Shown piece after piece: positions 48,901 to 61,633 of a DNA stretch of 64,000 nucleotides (position 1 is its first letter; each line of letters starts with the position of its first letter). The position numbers were made by a program, and so were the translations under genes. The DNA lies in assembly GCA_024734555.1 (NCBI GenBank), contig JANPWX010019930.1, positions 349,198 to 413,197 of the forward strand, read 5' to 3'. The notes beneath the pieces were generated by a model. It was not told the DNA's origin and ran no database searches. It was given only the letters and a program-made list of their open reading frames with translations. The stretch is from Trochalopteron elliotii. Lineage: Eukaryota; Chordata; Aves; Passeriformes; Leiothrichidae.

Positions 48901-51720
48901 AAGGGGTTTGTTTGGCTTTTTGTTTTTTGGGTTTTTTTAGCATTGAGCATGTGATAGAAAAATAAATAAGTAGAAGTTTTCCAATGTGGTCTGATAAATG
49001 TACAGAAAAGCAAACAGATTTATTTTATGTACTTATTCTATTTTATTTTCCTAACAACACATCAGGGCAAAAGCTCCATACAAAAGGACTATAAAATGGT
49101 ATTTCATGTTAGTCAACACTGGTAATATGAGCAGAAATGTTATGTCCAAAACTATTATTATGTCAGAAATTATTCTTGGAAATTCTTTTCTAGCATCAGT
49201 TGTTAAGACTGGGATGGATTTTTCACGTCTTATCACAAGAGTAATTGTGCAGCTTCTGACTGAATTTCCTAACATCAAGTTACAGTGTTACGAGTGCAAA
49301 ATGGAAATAATTTTATTTAATAGCATTGAACTATCGGTAAAATATTACTTTTTGTGTATACTTCAGCAAATCCTTTCACAATTTTGACTCAGAAACTGCT
49401 CCATTTTACTTCTAAGAGGAAGCTATTATTCATAATTGCTTGGTAAGGATTAAGTAGTTAGAATTTGCAGAGCATCCTGAATTTGTGACATTTTTCAAGC
49501 GCTTGAATATGGTAATAGTAAGATATGATTTCCTTGCAGAGCTCCATTCTGTGGATTTGCCTTCCAGGTTCTCATTTCTACCATGCTGTCTGCTTCAGTT
49601 GTTAAAATTAAGTGTGCTGTTGCATAAGCGATGACCTTCCCAACTCCGTTTTTAAATACACATAATTCTGAGCTGGGAACTGGGTAAGGGCTCTCTTATT
49701 TAAAAAAAAAAAAACCCAAAAAAAAAGTTCGTGTGTAGATGACTTGAACAGAATGAATCTTATATATGCTGTTGCTTCAGTTTTATCTTCCAAATATTTA
49801 TATGAAAAATCCCTTCAGGCTGTTCTTTTGGGCCTTTTCACTGGTATGTCATTATTGAATCAACTTGAAAAAAGCACTTTGTTCCATTTATTCCCTTTTC
49901 TGCCTCAAAATGTTACTCATACCTGGAGACCATCAGTGAAATATGGACACAAAGAGATCAAACCCATGGAGATTTTGACTCATTATCAGATGTCTCAAGC
50001 ATCCTTTCTAATTAGAACGGGTACAGCAAGAACATTCATACTGTGAAAATCTATGCAGCAAACAACTTGGAAAGGACCTGTAATAAGGTATGTGCATTAA
50101 TGAAAAGCAAAAATGCTGCTCAGAGTTGAGCTTTTATAAGCAGTTAAAGTCTGCTACAGTCATAGAGAGCTTCTAGTTCAGCTTTTGTTAATTATGAAAA
50201 TGTTGGCTACAATAATCAAAGGTTAATTTCAATTATTATTTGTGTTAAGTCTAATCTATTACAGCTAAAATTTGAATGTCATCACCACAGAACAGGTGCT
50301 GCTCACTCAAAAAACAGGCCTTTCTTTACTACAATGTAATTTGAAATTTATTAGTGTTATGATTACTTTGTACTTATCTTCTGATTGATACAGTATGAAA
50401 ATAAGTCCTGACAACCTATTAAAAAATTAGAGTATTTAAAATTTTCTGTTTCATTAAAAATAATTCAAATTCAGAATCCGAAGTCATGAGAGTATATAGT
50501 TATCAAAGGACAGAAATCCAAATCCACAGAAATCAGTAGGATTCAGATTTAAAAGTGCCAAGGAATAAGTTCAGTCAGGCTCATGGTGGTCACTACCTCC
50601 TCTACTTAATGTGGAAATCCTAAAGTGAAAATCACTATAGTTTTAAAAAAATGACAGCCTAAATCATCCAAACTGCCCTAAAAAGGGAACAGTAGCATTT
50701 AAAATACTCCCTCTGCTATCTGCAGAAAATGAAAACTTTTCTTGACAGAAAATTTCTAGCTAAGCCTACAGACAAATCAAGAAATCAAAGGCTTTGTAAA
50801 AAAGTTTTGATTTTCTTAAAATTTGCCTTCAAACAATAACAGGTGAATCATGTAGTTCTCTCTTTTTTATATTTTTAAATTTTGAAAATATTTTTATTTT
50901 TTATTTAATCCAGGTGATTATCTAAATATAAAGTAGATGTTAAGTTTTTGCTCTTAACTCAGTATAAATTTTTACTTGTGCTAGAAAAGAAAATGTCTTC
51001 TCAGAAGGAAAACTTTCCATTTAACATAACAGCAGCAATGAAAGATTAATTAATTAATATTACCTGATAGGATATTTTTCATGTATATCTGCAGAAATAT
51101 ATAACCATGCACTAATGTTCTCAAGGGTTGAATATGGGAACCCTAATTAATTATACGCCATCATATTCAAATTCACATAACATAACGCTTTTTAGTTTTG
51201 GTGTTTCTTTTTTTTTGTGTGTGTGTGTGTGAAAACTGCATATTGAAAAAACATATTTAGATTTATCTTGTGAAAATATTTATTGAATTTTTAATTTAAT
51301 AATCTTCAAATAAATGGTCGGCCACATGAGTCATTTGAAGTGGGAAGGAAGATTAGCCTAAAAGATCTGCAGTCTTTTATACACTTGTAGGAATTGATAA
51401 ATAAATGTGAGAGGCATCAATTTATTTCAAATATGATTTAAGTCTCTGACAGCAGAATTCACATGCTAATGGCTATCTGATTTTCTCTCAAGACCTTCCT
51501 TGTCAGAGAATTTTTTTTCTCTTAGCATAATGCTACTTTATTCTGTACCTTACAATGTAGAATCCTTAATTGTTTTTTGGGGTTTTTTTGTCTTTTAATT
51601 TAAGAGGACAAACCTAAACAAGAAAATATTTCAAAAACACCTTTTAAGGAAGGATCTGTATTCACAGACTTGATTTGCAGATAATCAGACTCCACAGTGG
51701 CATTGCTTAATTATGAAGAC
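42981..51720. other. long unique AT-rich stretch, no gene seen
   Basis: About 8.7 kb without a recognisable transposon. Minor features: A runs at about 43767-43779 and 44570-44586, a T/G patch at 48903-48940, an A-rich run near 49700-49727, and (GT)n near 51215-51231. Open frames of up to 100 codons lack family features. Confidence 0.5.
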
Positions 51721-51812
51721 AAAGTTACTCTAGACATAAGGTCCCACTTGAAAGAATTTCACCCATAAAGTTACTCTAGAAATAAGGTCCCAGTTTAAAG
51801 AATTTCACCCAT
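51721..51812 (+). repeat. 46-bp direct tandem duplication
   Basis: AAAGTTACTCTAGACATAAG...TTTCACCCAT (51721-51766) is repeated at once as AAAGTTACTCTAGAAATAAG...TTTCACCCAT (51767-51812) with three substitutions. A simple segmental duplication, not a known satellite. Confidence 0.95.
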
Positions 51813-52459
51813 AAACTGACAATGGAAATGAATTATTATGACAGATGGGTGTGATTCTTTGAAAAAGACTAAACCGTGGAAAAAGCCAAGTGAATATTTT
51901 TCTTAATCTCAATTTTCTCTGTGCTAGCTAAAAGGAAAAAAAAAAAAAAAAAAAGGATGCTGATATGCAAAACATCTGTAATCAGACATACTTGTTAAGA
52001 CTAGAATATTACTTACAATACCAGCATAATAACAGTTGTATTATTTATGCCATCTTCACAGGTCTAATAAAATTTACCTTTGGAAGCACAGCTCTTTTTC
52101 TCTTACTATTTAATTTTTGAAATTGAATTTTGAATTTTGAAAGTGCATGTAGTTATGCAGTTTGTTTTTTAGTCTTATTGAATCCAAACTTCCACGTGAG
52201 GAAAAAAAAACGTGATTGACAAAAAAAAAAGAAAAATAAAGGAGAAAAAGATGTGAGAGAGTGACAGCTCCTTAACAGTGCAAAGAAACAGCATTCAAAT
52301 GACCCCTTGTCTAAAAAATTCGTGCCCATTTTGAGGACTAGCTGTCATCGTTTGTGCCTGCAGTGAGTTACAGGTAAAATAGAGTGCTTTTCACATCAAT
52401 AAACCCATTTGCAGCTTGTAACATTCAAATAATAAAACAGTGTTTGGATTCCTGACAGT
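51813..52459. other. unique sequence with short A runs
   Basis: An A run of about 20 nt near 51938, and A-rich runs near 52202-52235. No gene seen. Confidence 0.5.
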
Positions 52460-52584
52460 TTGGGGTGGGGTTTTTTGTTGTTGTTTTTGTTTGTTTTTAT
52501 TGGTTGTTTTTTTGTTGTTGTTGTTGCTGTTGTTGAGGTTTGTTTGTGTGTTTGTTTTTGTTTGGGGTTTTTGTTTTGTTTTTA
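52460..52584 (-). repeat. T/G-rich tract (A/C-rich on minus strand)
   Basis: TTTGGGGTGGGGTTTTTTG, (TTG)n and GTTTGTGTGTTTGTTTTTG units ending TTTTGTTTTTAATG. Inverted counterpart of the A/C tracts. Confidence 0.88.
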
Positions 52585-52738
52585 ATGAACATTAGAACAC
52601 AAGACCATAGAGGTGAGCAGTGGCTTCAGTGCTCAAGAGGTCAGAATACACTAAGAATGTGCATAAGGAGAAACAATGCAAGGATTATTTCTGCTAATGA
52701 ATTTTCGTAATGATCTTTCTTTTCCCTTTTTTCCCTAG

Positions 52739-52885
52739 ACCCACTCACGAGTTAAGCTGGGTGAGGGAAATGAAGGGCAAAAATGGAGGAGCCGCTTCAG
52801 AGTGTCACAAGGTGAAGCCAGACACCTCTATCTTGATTTGAAGAGTTTTGGGGGGGGAAATAGCAACAGCCAGTCTACAGAATAA
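52739..52885 (+). other. terminal-exon-like segment (unverified)
   Basis: A long pyrimidine tract, TTTCTTTTCCCTTTTTTCCC, leads to TAG and a segment that is open in its first frame for 48 codons up to TAA (52883-52885). The stop lies inside an AATAAA (52881-52886). The predicted residues are polar and mixed rather than low-complexity (THSRVKLGEG near the start, HLYLDLKSF in the middle, GGGNSNSQSTE at the end). Its GC content is above that of the neighbours. No upstream exon and no protein family was recognised, so it may be chance or a non-coding exon. Confidence 0.17.
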
Positions 52886-53196
52886 AAAAGATTAAAACCC
52901 CGTCAAACAGACCACAATAAAAGAGAGAAAATGGAGGAGATATCACTATGAACACAGAGAAAAGAATTACAATACAATCCATGGCTAGATTAACAAGAAC
53001 TTTTGGAGGTGGAAAAGCCTTTTACATGAGACTGTCTCGAGAGCACCAAAATGTGAATGTTTCTGGTGAGCAGTTCTCCCTAAACAGTGGGAGAAGATAG
53101 TTGCAACCCATCCCTGAAGGTGAGGTAACTGAGGTTCTTGTTAAAAGATCCCTTCGGCTGGATTGGAGTGAAATTACACTGAATGACTGGTGTGCG
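52886..53196. other. unique sequence, no gene seen
   Basis: A second AATAAA lies near 52916. Otherwise nothing recognised before the GACA array. Confidence 0.5.
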
Positions 53197-53248
<52 letters not shown>

Positions 53249-53249
53249 T
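53197..53249 (+). repeat. (GACA)n tetranucleotide array
   Basis: About twelve perfect GACA units framed by TAGATA and GATATA, which suggests decay of, or origin from, a GATA array. Confidence 0.95.
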
Positions 53250-53369
53250 ATAAAAAATCTTTTTGGAACAATTTGTTTGCAACAGAAAGGAGGTATGTGG
53301 CCACTTTAGTTATTATCTATAGAAATACATCAACATAAAAGTATAAAGATTCACTTAAGAAAATATAAA

Positions 53370-53410
53370 AGGAGAAGGAAGGAGGGAAGGAGGGAGGGAG
53401 GGAGGGAGGG
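53370..53410 (+). repeat. purine array (GAAG/GGGA) at left edge of gap
   Basis: GGAGAAGGAAGGAGGGAAGG passes into (GGGA)n, ending at the first N. The GGG runs with 1-nt loops have strong quadruplex potential. Confidence 0.92.
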
Positions 53411-53806
53411 NNNNNNNNNNNNNNNNNNNNNNNNNNNNNNNNNNNNNNNNNNNNNNNNNNNNNNNNNNNNNNNNNNNNNNNNNNNNNNNNNNNNNNNNNN
53501 NNNNNNNNNNNNNNNNNNNNNNNNNNNNNNNNNNNNNNNNNNNNNNNNNNNNNNNNNNNNNNNNNNNNNNNNNNNNNNNNNNNNNNNNNNNNNNNNNNNN
53601 NNNNNNNNNNNNNNNNNNNNNNNNNNNNNNNNNNNNNNNNNNNNNNNNNNNNNNNNNNNNNNNNNNNNNNNNNNNNNNNNNNNNNNNNNNNNNNNNNNNN
53701 NNNNNNNNNNNNNNNNNNNNNNNNNNNNNNNNNNNNNNNNNNNNNNNNNNNNNNNNNNNNNNNNNNNNNNNNNNNNNNNNNNNNNNNNNNNNNNNNNNNN
53801 NNNNNN
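53411..53806. other. assembly gap (396 N)
   Basis: Unknown bases inside a purine tetranucleotide repeat. Open frames reported across it are meaningless. Confidence 1.
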
Positions 53807-53860
53807 GAAGGAAGGAAGGAAGGAAGGAAGGAAGGAAGGAAGGAAGGAAGGAAGGAAGGA
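53807..53860 (+). repeat. (GGAA)n array at right edge of gap
   Basis: About thirteen perfect GAAG units, then unique sequence TCTCACCATCC. Different unit from the left edge (GGGA), so the hidden part must contain a transition. Confidence 0.95.
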
Positions 53861-56800
53861 TCTCACCATCCTTGCATCCAACCGTGAGACCTGATTGTTG
53901 TAATTTTGACATCAGTGGTCAAAGTGGAGAGCTTTGACATTTTATGACATCTTCTAAGACATCACTCTGCCTCTCCCAGGACTGTAGTTGGAGCAGATAT
54001 ACCCTATCAGACAGAATGAAAACCTTCAGTCCTCCCTGTGGGTGTTCTGATACCTCCCCTGGGGGGAATTTTACACTGAGCCTCATCAGGAGGACACTGG
54101 CATAAAAAAAAAGCATTATCCCACCCTGCAAGATCTGTTTCTTATTGCTTTTTCCCTTATCTGTTTCAAATCCCAGGTAGCTGTGGTCTTTTGCAGTGGT
54201 GGATGTTCACCCCTGGGCTGTTCTTATGCAGATCAGAGTTTTCACCATCACACACCCAAAATTTCCCCTCCTGCCATTCAGCCTTTGAGTGCAAACCCAA
54301 CCTCAGCAAAACAGCTGCTGCCTTGGCAAAGGGCTGATTATTGGAGTCATTAACCATTAATATTTCAGTCTCTCACAGGTAACAGCACAAGGAAACCAGA
54401 GATCACAAAATGACCCTAAGTGTCTGTGTATTTTTACTGCCAAATGAGAAACAAACTCATTTTCATTTTCAGCTATTTCAAACTCCTTTGCAAATGTAGA
54501 ACAACAAACATATGTCATCCTGATGCAGATAAAATAAATATTACAGCCTTGGTCTTCTAATTTATCCTTTCTAAGTCCTAGGAGTATTTTACAGTTTTGC
54601 TTGGGTTTTGCATACTCTGATCCAGCCAAAATATACGTATTGCCCAGTCTTCTTTATTGAAAAAAAATCCATATATTTTAGCAATGGGTGATGCAATCAA
54701 AAATGTTGATTTTGCTGCTCTCAGAAAAGAGAGTAGTACCTAATTGGTAACCTGAAGAGATATCTGTACAGAACTCCTGTTGGATGCAATCAGATATGAC
54801 AAAACCATCTACTTAATGGAAAATACTCTGATTTTCTCTAAGAAATGGGAATCTGCTTTATCTTTACCTGTGAGGGAAGAGGCTGTTACGATTAAAACAC
54901 CTCTCATTTTACAATAGTCAGGACTAATTTGCTCAAGTGATGAGAACATTGCAAAGTCTCTTTGCTTCTTTGTCCTTGCACAGAGTTTTTGCAATCTGTG
55001 CTCCATGATGATACCACAAAATTTTATTTTGCATGAGAACAATTCTTTTTTTAAGGTTGATTTTCTACCACTTCTTGTGATCTGAAAATATCAGGAAAAA
55101 AATGTTGAGCATTTCTTCTTTTCTTCTTGGAGGGTCAGCAGTCTTTCCTTTAAGGACTGCAGTGGGAATACCAGGGTAGGCTGTCAACATGGTGCTAAAG
55201 AGAGCTCAAAAATAAGTGCTTAAAATAATAGACAAAGAGTTAAAAAAGGAGAAAATAAAAAAATGTTCATAAACTCCTTCTCACTCAGTGGTCTGACTTT
55301 ACTGTCCATTCTATGTATGGATTTTGGTTAACAAAAATCTTCCAAAGTTATTTTTTATAGCAGGTGCTCCCCTTTTTGTTGACATTATACAAAGCTTGCT
55401 ACAGCATATGCACACTTTCAAAATTGCAGCCCATTTAACTTGGTAAGTCATTTCCATAAACAGGAAAATTTTCCAGACTGTAATTATCACCCTTTGATTA
55501 GTGTGTGTCATAATGTCAGCCTTTTCCAGAAAATGCCAAATAGTAACACTTTTTTGTGCTGGAATTAATAGGTATTCTGTCTCTTAAGTGTTTTCTCAGA
55601 GAAATCTAGATATAAGATAATACAGCTATGAAGTCATTACCTTCTGGTAAAGAAAGAATACAGACAGCAAACTGTTACAAAGATGTATAAATAATGTCAC
55701 TGTGAGTCTTAAAGATGATATCAAAATTTAGTTTACAGTCCTAAAAGCAATGGAATGAGTAAATGTAGCTTTATTGGTATGCAAATTCACAGAAGGTTTT
55801 CTGCTCTTTCTTTTGTGGTTATTTTCCCTTGATGTATCTGCAGGACAGCAGCACCAATAATCTCAGCTCAGGTGGATTTGGGCTGGTAAAACATAAATCA
55901 ACTTGTGCATAAACCTGCTAGTGAGAATCCTGGATTTAGTGGAACTTTAGCATGAGAGAACTCTGCAAATTGGCTGTAAAACCATAAAAACCTTTTATTG
56001 AGCCCAAAAGCAATAACTTTTTTTAATTTGTTGATATCACCACTATGTGAAGAGAAGGGCATACAAATATCCCAACCTATCCCACCATTTGATCCTGCTC
56101 CAGGTCAGAGCAGCTCTAGCTGGAGCATTCTGTGGTGCTGCCCAAGGCTCCAGCAGAGCAAAGGCTGAAAACTGAACTCCCTTCTTCCTAACCTCTTAAA
56201 AAAGCTCTTAGAAAACCATGGGAATGGCATTTTGCCAGACAACATGTATCAGCCTTATCCTGTGATTAATCTCTCAAAAGGGGCCTTTAAACCCCCTGCC
56301 ATCCTATGACCAGTTTGTTGTGTTTTTCATCAAGTCTAATAGTACTTGATGATACACCAAAAAGAAATAGCAGCTAATGCACAGCCAAAAAAAAGCCTTT
56401 AGGAATTTAGTGACCTTTTTTTCCTCTTTCATTTAGATACCTCATTCTGTGCCTCTCTTAGTATTTTTGTGGATTCATCCCTTAATAAACAGTACTGAAC
56501 CTTTGTCACCTTTGAACATGTGCCTACACTGCCTAATTACTTTTCTCTTTTGGAACCAATTCATTAACACTGGATGGAAAGTTATGAAACACAAAGAATA
56601 TGTAAAATTGGTTTTACAATGTGTCACAGGCAATTTAGTGTCAGGGACCTACAGGCAGCTTCTGTAGCAAATAAAAATAATTACAAGATAATGAATTTTA
56701 GCAGAAAAAGATATATAATTTACAGAGTTATTTTGAAGGGAGAATATTTGAAGACAAAGACATAATCCTTAATAGTTTTTAATGTAAGAGGGGAAAACAT

Positions 56801-57821
56801 TTATTTTCTCAACATTTGTTTTATTTATAATGCATAGTGCGGAAATTTCTTTCATTTGACTTTAGAAATAAAATAACAAATATAATTGAAAGTAATTTTC
56901 TTTGGAAAAAATGAGAAAAGGAAAAGAAACTGTCAGCTAATATCTAAGTGATATTTAGTCTGTGAAATCACTGCTTTCTGCCATGCCAGATCTACTTAGG
57001 TTATTATGAAATACTGCTAAAATATGCTCATCTTCAGTATTTAAGATGGGGAGTAGCTTATAGTAGAGACAATCACTGGTGCAGCAATGCATGAATCACC
57101 TAATGTGTTTCCTTTGCATCCATACCTTTAAAAAGTAATTAATATTTTTTCTTGGTAGCTAGTAACACAGATTCTAACTACTTAAAACCAATTTACACCT
57201 CTTAAAACTGATGTAGGTACAATATGACTTAAAAAAATGTCCTTCTGGAACATGCAGTCCACTACAAACTTTGTAATTCGTTCCTGGTTTATTCAGATCA
57301 GAGGGCAAGAAGATGTTTTATCATTCAGGTCACAGCAGAGAACTTTCAACAATCGAAGTTGTTGATAATTTTAGAGAAGGGAGTAGCTACAAAACTCAGT
57401 GAAAATCTGAAAATGCTGGGGAAAAATAAATAGATAAGTAGATAGATAAATGCAAGAATACGTAAGTATTAATTAAACTTACCTTATACTCTTTAATCTG
57501 GCAAATAAAAACTACCCCAGAATTACAGGATCATTATTTTTCCACTTAATTCACATAATAAGATTTTTATACTGCATATGTAGGCAATAAAAAAAAAACA
57601 ACAATGTTGTACAATGCTATGACCATTATTAGTAAATTCTATAAAGTTGCTGATCAATTTGAGCATGAACAGAGACAATAAAGCCCAAATAGGGCATCTG
57701 TTGTGGAAAAGTGAAGGAAAATGTAGTATTTTCGTTGCTCAGATATGTGCTAAACTCACTCCAAAGGTTAATATTTCTTGGTTTGTATTATAATGGCATC
57801 CAAACTCTTGAAAAAGTCAAG
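53861..57821. other. unique sequence, no gene called
   Basis: Single-copy sequence. On the minus strand, 53919-54096 is open (about 58 codons) after an acceptor-like GCTTTTTTTTTATGCCAG, but no domain is recognised. The patch 54000-54340 is richer in GC. A short perfect hairpin CATCAAGT-ctaatagt-ACTTGATG lies at 56328-56351. Degenerate GATA-type repeats are near 57425-57450. Confidence 0.45.
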
Positions 57822-57869
57822 GAAAAACAATAAATAAATAAATTAACAAACAAACAAACAAATAAATAA
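57822..57869 (+). repeat. (AAAT)n/(AAAC)n compound array
   Basis: ACAATAAATAAATAAATTAAC followed by three AAAC units and two AAAT units. Low-complexity, A/C/T only. Confidence 0.88.
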
Positions 57870-57980
57870 GACCTATACTATGATAGGCTAAAGATGTAAG
57901 ACACGAGTGGCAGCACCAGCTAATTTGCTGGATCTTGTGGGTTTTTGCAGGGGATCAGGAAGTAAGACAGTGTATTTCAG

Positions 57981-58048
57981 AAACAAGAACAAAAACAACA
58001 ACAATAACAGTAACAACAGCAACAAAAACAAAAACAACAACAACAAAA
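57981..58048 (+). repeat. (AAC)n-type A/C-rich array
   Basis: Imperfect AAC/AAAAAC units (ACAACAACAATAACAG, AACAAAAACAAAAACAACAA). The Asn/Lys-repeat open frame over it is compositional. Confidence 0.88.
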
Positions 58049-59647
58049 GTTGTTTTATGTGTTTTATAACCTCCCAAAGAGTTCGCTGCTTAATTCCTTG
58101 ATTCCTTTATTCAGTAGTTTAAGGAAAAAAAGAAAAAAAAAAAAAGAAAAGAGTACCGAATCAAAGCTGAGCAAAGTAGCTTTTATATTTTTATTATTCC
58201 ACACCTGGCAACGTGTTGTGATTGCCCATTATTTCAGAGAGCTTTCATTACCTTCAAACATACAGCTGGTGGTTAATATTGCCTAAATGAGATTTTTTTT
58301 TTTTTTATCTCACAGATATGTTATTTACTTATTGCTGGCAATGTGCATTGAGGACATCTCCTGTACTTGGGGCTGGCTGCTCTTCTATACTCCTGCAGGT
58401 GGAATTAAAACTGAATATTTTCCATTACAGGCCCTGTGAATGGACAAAATAGCTGCCAGTGCCTGCAATTTGTCTTCATTTCCCAGCACTGCTGAAGTGT
58501 CTGTACAGTTAAATATTTAACCATACTATGATTTCCAGCATTGAGTAGGTGAGTAAGGGGAAAAATTCAGGCAGAGAGTGAACAATCATTTCTGCATAAG
58601 TTCTATTCAAAACAAGCTGCTTTCTGTGCTGTGCTTGTCAGCTCTGCCACATTGCTTATTGACTGTGTTGGTTATCACAATTTAAAAATCCCATTATTTA
58701 TTAGATTTATAAACCAGGTGCCCTATATCTACTTGATACCACGACATCTCACTACTTTTGGGCTGCCTGTAGTTGTTGAAAGGTGCAGCACTCACACACG
58801 TGTTTCTGAACATAAATATGCATGCTAGTGTGCTACTTTACACCTCTTCCTGGCACAAAGAATGTATTAGCACAGCATCTAAACAAAAATGTCTTCTAAA
58901 TTGCTCACCTTTAAGGAACAGACATGACTTTCTGTTTGGTTTTGCAAGCTTCTTTCAGACTGATGGAGAGATTTCACTTGAGGATAATTTCTGGGATCCC
59001 TCTTTACTCCTTTTTTTTAAGTTCTGAGAGAGAGGAAGATTGTTTCAGAAATTTGCAGTCAACAGATGGCAGGTGAAACTGGAACACAGGGAGGCTGAAG
59101 TGGTCAGAGAAGGACCGCTGAGCTCTTTATTATAACACAGTTATAATAAACACAGAACTCACCTTGGAATGCTGAATTCTCTTCTTTATGCAGTAAAAGA
59201 GCAGTAAAAAGAAAGTGTTATAAGCAGTCATAGTAACAATTTTACTATGAGTTATTTGCTTTGGGTCAGAGGATGAGTTGGATTCAAAAGTTTATTCTGG
59301 ATCCTTGAATTGCCTCACATTATTGCACCACATTGCACTTTGTCACTTAGGACTCTGTACATCACCTTTATATGCAATTAGAGAAAGAGAGATGAATAGA
59401 CCAGAGACTCACTGGTAAGTTTCCCAGTTGCTTTCATGTTTTCAATGATTTTTGAAATTTAAGTATATTGTGCACAAGAACTGGGATTTACTTTTAAAAA
59501 GAAACTTCATGTATAACAAAATCTTTTAGCAGATTACTGTCAAGGCAGTAAAAAATGCATAACAGATGGTATTGGATGAAAATATTTATCAGTCACAAAA
59601 AACTGTAGAAAGAATCAATTATAACAAGTGTGAGTACGAAAAGTATG
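58049..59647. other. unique sequence, no gene seen
   Basis: A-rich run at about 58122-58151 and T run near 58292-58306. Otherwise single-copy sequence without coding features. Confidence 0.5.
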
Positions 59648-59690
59648 AATAATAATAGTAATAATAATAGTAATAATAACAGTTATTGGG
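59648..59690 (+). repeat. interrupted (AAT)n array
   Basis: AATAATAATAGTAATAATAATAGT pattern: a nested unit of about 12 bp, three or four AAT plus AGT. Confidence 0.9.
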
Positions 59691-61633
59691 GTTTTTTATT
59701 ATTTTTTCAAATATTAAGAAAAATATGATAGTCAATATGATGACCTGAGCTCAATGATGGGAAGAGAATGAAGAAAGGGAGTCTCTACAGACAAAGGAAA
59801 ACATTTTGCCATTTTTCTCCTTGCCCCTTTTCTGTGCAAGCATTACTTTCTCCGTGTGGTGGAAGTACTCAAAAGCTGAGCACAGCTTCAGTTCTTTGCT
59901 GGCAATTTTTCCATGTGTGCAGTAATAGATAAGTAATAGATAAAGTGAATGGGTTGCTGGTAGAAAAACTTGAGATGCCCAATTGAATGAACACGATTTG
60001 ATGAAATATTTTGCTGAAGTGAAAAGTAAGGAGGAATGAGGACTGGATACTACAAAAGCAAGATTCTGCTGGAGTTGGAGTAGCCTCTGGGCTCTCCCAA
60101 TCCTCCTGGTACAGAAGATGATTTGATACAGTAGAAAATTTAGGAGGTGGTTGTGGATAGTGGAAAGTCAGTGGAAATCCGCCCCAGCTGAAGCAAAGGA
60201 TGAGGTTTTATCTCAAAATCAGTGAAGGGTGATTACTGGCACCCAGCTTGCAACCATTTCTCATCCCATGTGATTTTGCTGCTCTGTCCTGAAGGTCTTG
60301 TTTCATCTTCTCTCATTTTGCTTAACTGAAGTTTCCAATTCAGCTTTGGTGGTGTTCAGATATTTAGGGAGCATGGATGAAAAAGACTAGAAACTAGTAT
60401 GAAAATACAACACACAATCCATGAGTGGCAGGGCAATCAGGAGGCCCTATATTGGCATTTCTTTGTACAGGTACATTCAAATGTCAGCTAAATACAGTCT
60501 GGGAGACTTGTTGCATGCTGGACACCTGTTACAAAATGCCTACAAAAGCCTATCTGAAAAATTAAGATGTTACTTCTACTTTTGGTAACTGGTGAATAAA
60601 TAGCCATGACTTTTATATATATTTTAGCTTTTCCTGAGTGCTTGTCAAGAAACTAATTTCTGCTCAATTGCAAGCTTTTGACTTGAATAATGCTCTTCAG
60701 CCATGAAAATTTTGGGTTCATTTTTCCTTTGTGGATCACTCAGTACTACTTACACTCTGAACTCTTGGTCTTCCTCCCCACAACATCCCCTGATTACTAA
60801 CCCAGCAAGAACAAATCAATTTGTTTTCTTGCAAGGTCTGTGTGTGATTATCTTTCATGGGCATGCGTGTGAGCTCAGCCAGGCTACAAAAAAGGCTGAT
60901 GAAGGAGCCATTTATTTGATACAGTAATAATCAGATTTATCAAAAGCCTGTGCATTGGCTGCACTACAGATATATTAATCAGAAAGCTGGGGCCAAATTT
61001 TCTCAAGGTGACAACTCACAAGGTCCTTCCTGAAAGCCTCTCTTCCTCTGTCCTAGGTATAATACTTGGATAATTGTAATCTCTTGTGGTCAATTTTTAA
61101 GCCACTTTGAAAAGATTTTATATTCACCTCAGATGTTTTTTTTTCCAGGTGCCATTCAGGCACTCTTTAGGATTTTCCAGCTGAATGTTTTTTCAGACTT
61201 GAATGAAACTTTCTGAATGGCCTTGTCAGCATTTATCCTCTTAACCTGCCATTTTTAAAAGGAAAATTATCATAAGATTCAAAAGGAGGGATGTATTTGC
61301 ATTAACTTCTGCTTTGGTAGATTTTTTTTGATACTGACATGATCAAAAACCCTTCCCATGTACTCTGAATTTTAAATTATAAGTGTAGGTGGCTTCTTAG
61401 ATGAAATACTAATTTTTTTTGCCCCTTCTCTGCAAATGGGATAGAGGGTTCTGTGTATTCTGCTGTGGTACCATGTATTGAAGGGACTCCTAAAAAAGGA
61501 CCTCAGCACATTATCTGCTTCCCTGTTCATCAGGTTTCTCTTCTTTGATTTTGTGTATTTTAAAAATTTTCCACTGGTTTGGGAAGGAAAGATATATACT
61601 AACCTTTGTGAAGTAGAATAACCTTGCCCAGAT
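59691..61633. other. unique sequence, no gene seen
   Basis: Single-copy sequence; AGTAATAGATA is tandemly duplicated at 59921-59942. No coding features. Confidence 0.5.

Noticed and set aside
53351..53912. 176- and 185-codon minus-strand open frames
   Set aside because: They run through 396 unknown bases and a GGAA/GGGA array; the Leu-Pro-Ser-Phe repeat is the array.
59350..59414. Exon-like segment between TTGTCACTTAG and CACTG|GTAAGTTT
   Set aside because: The acceptor has a poor pyrimidine tract and only one 20-codon frame is open; weaker than the candidates reported.
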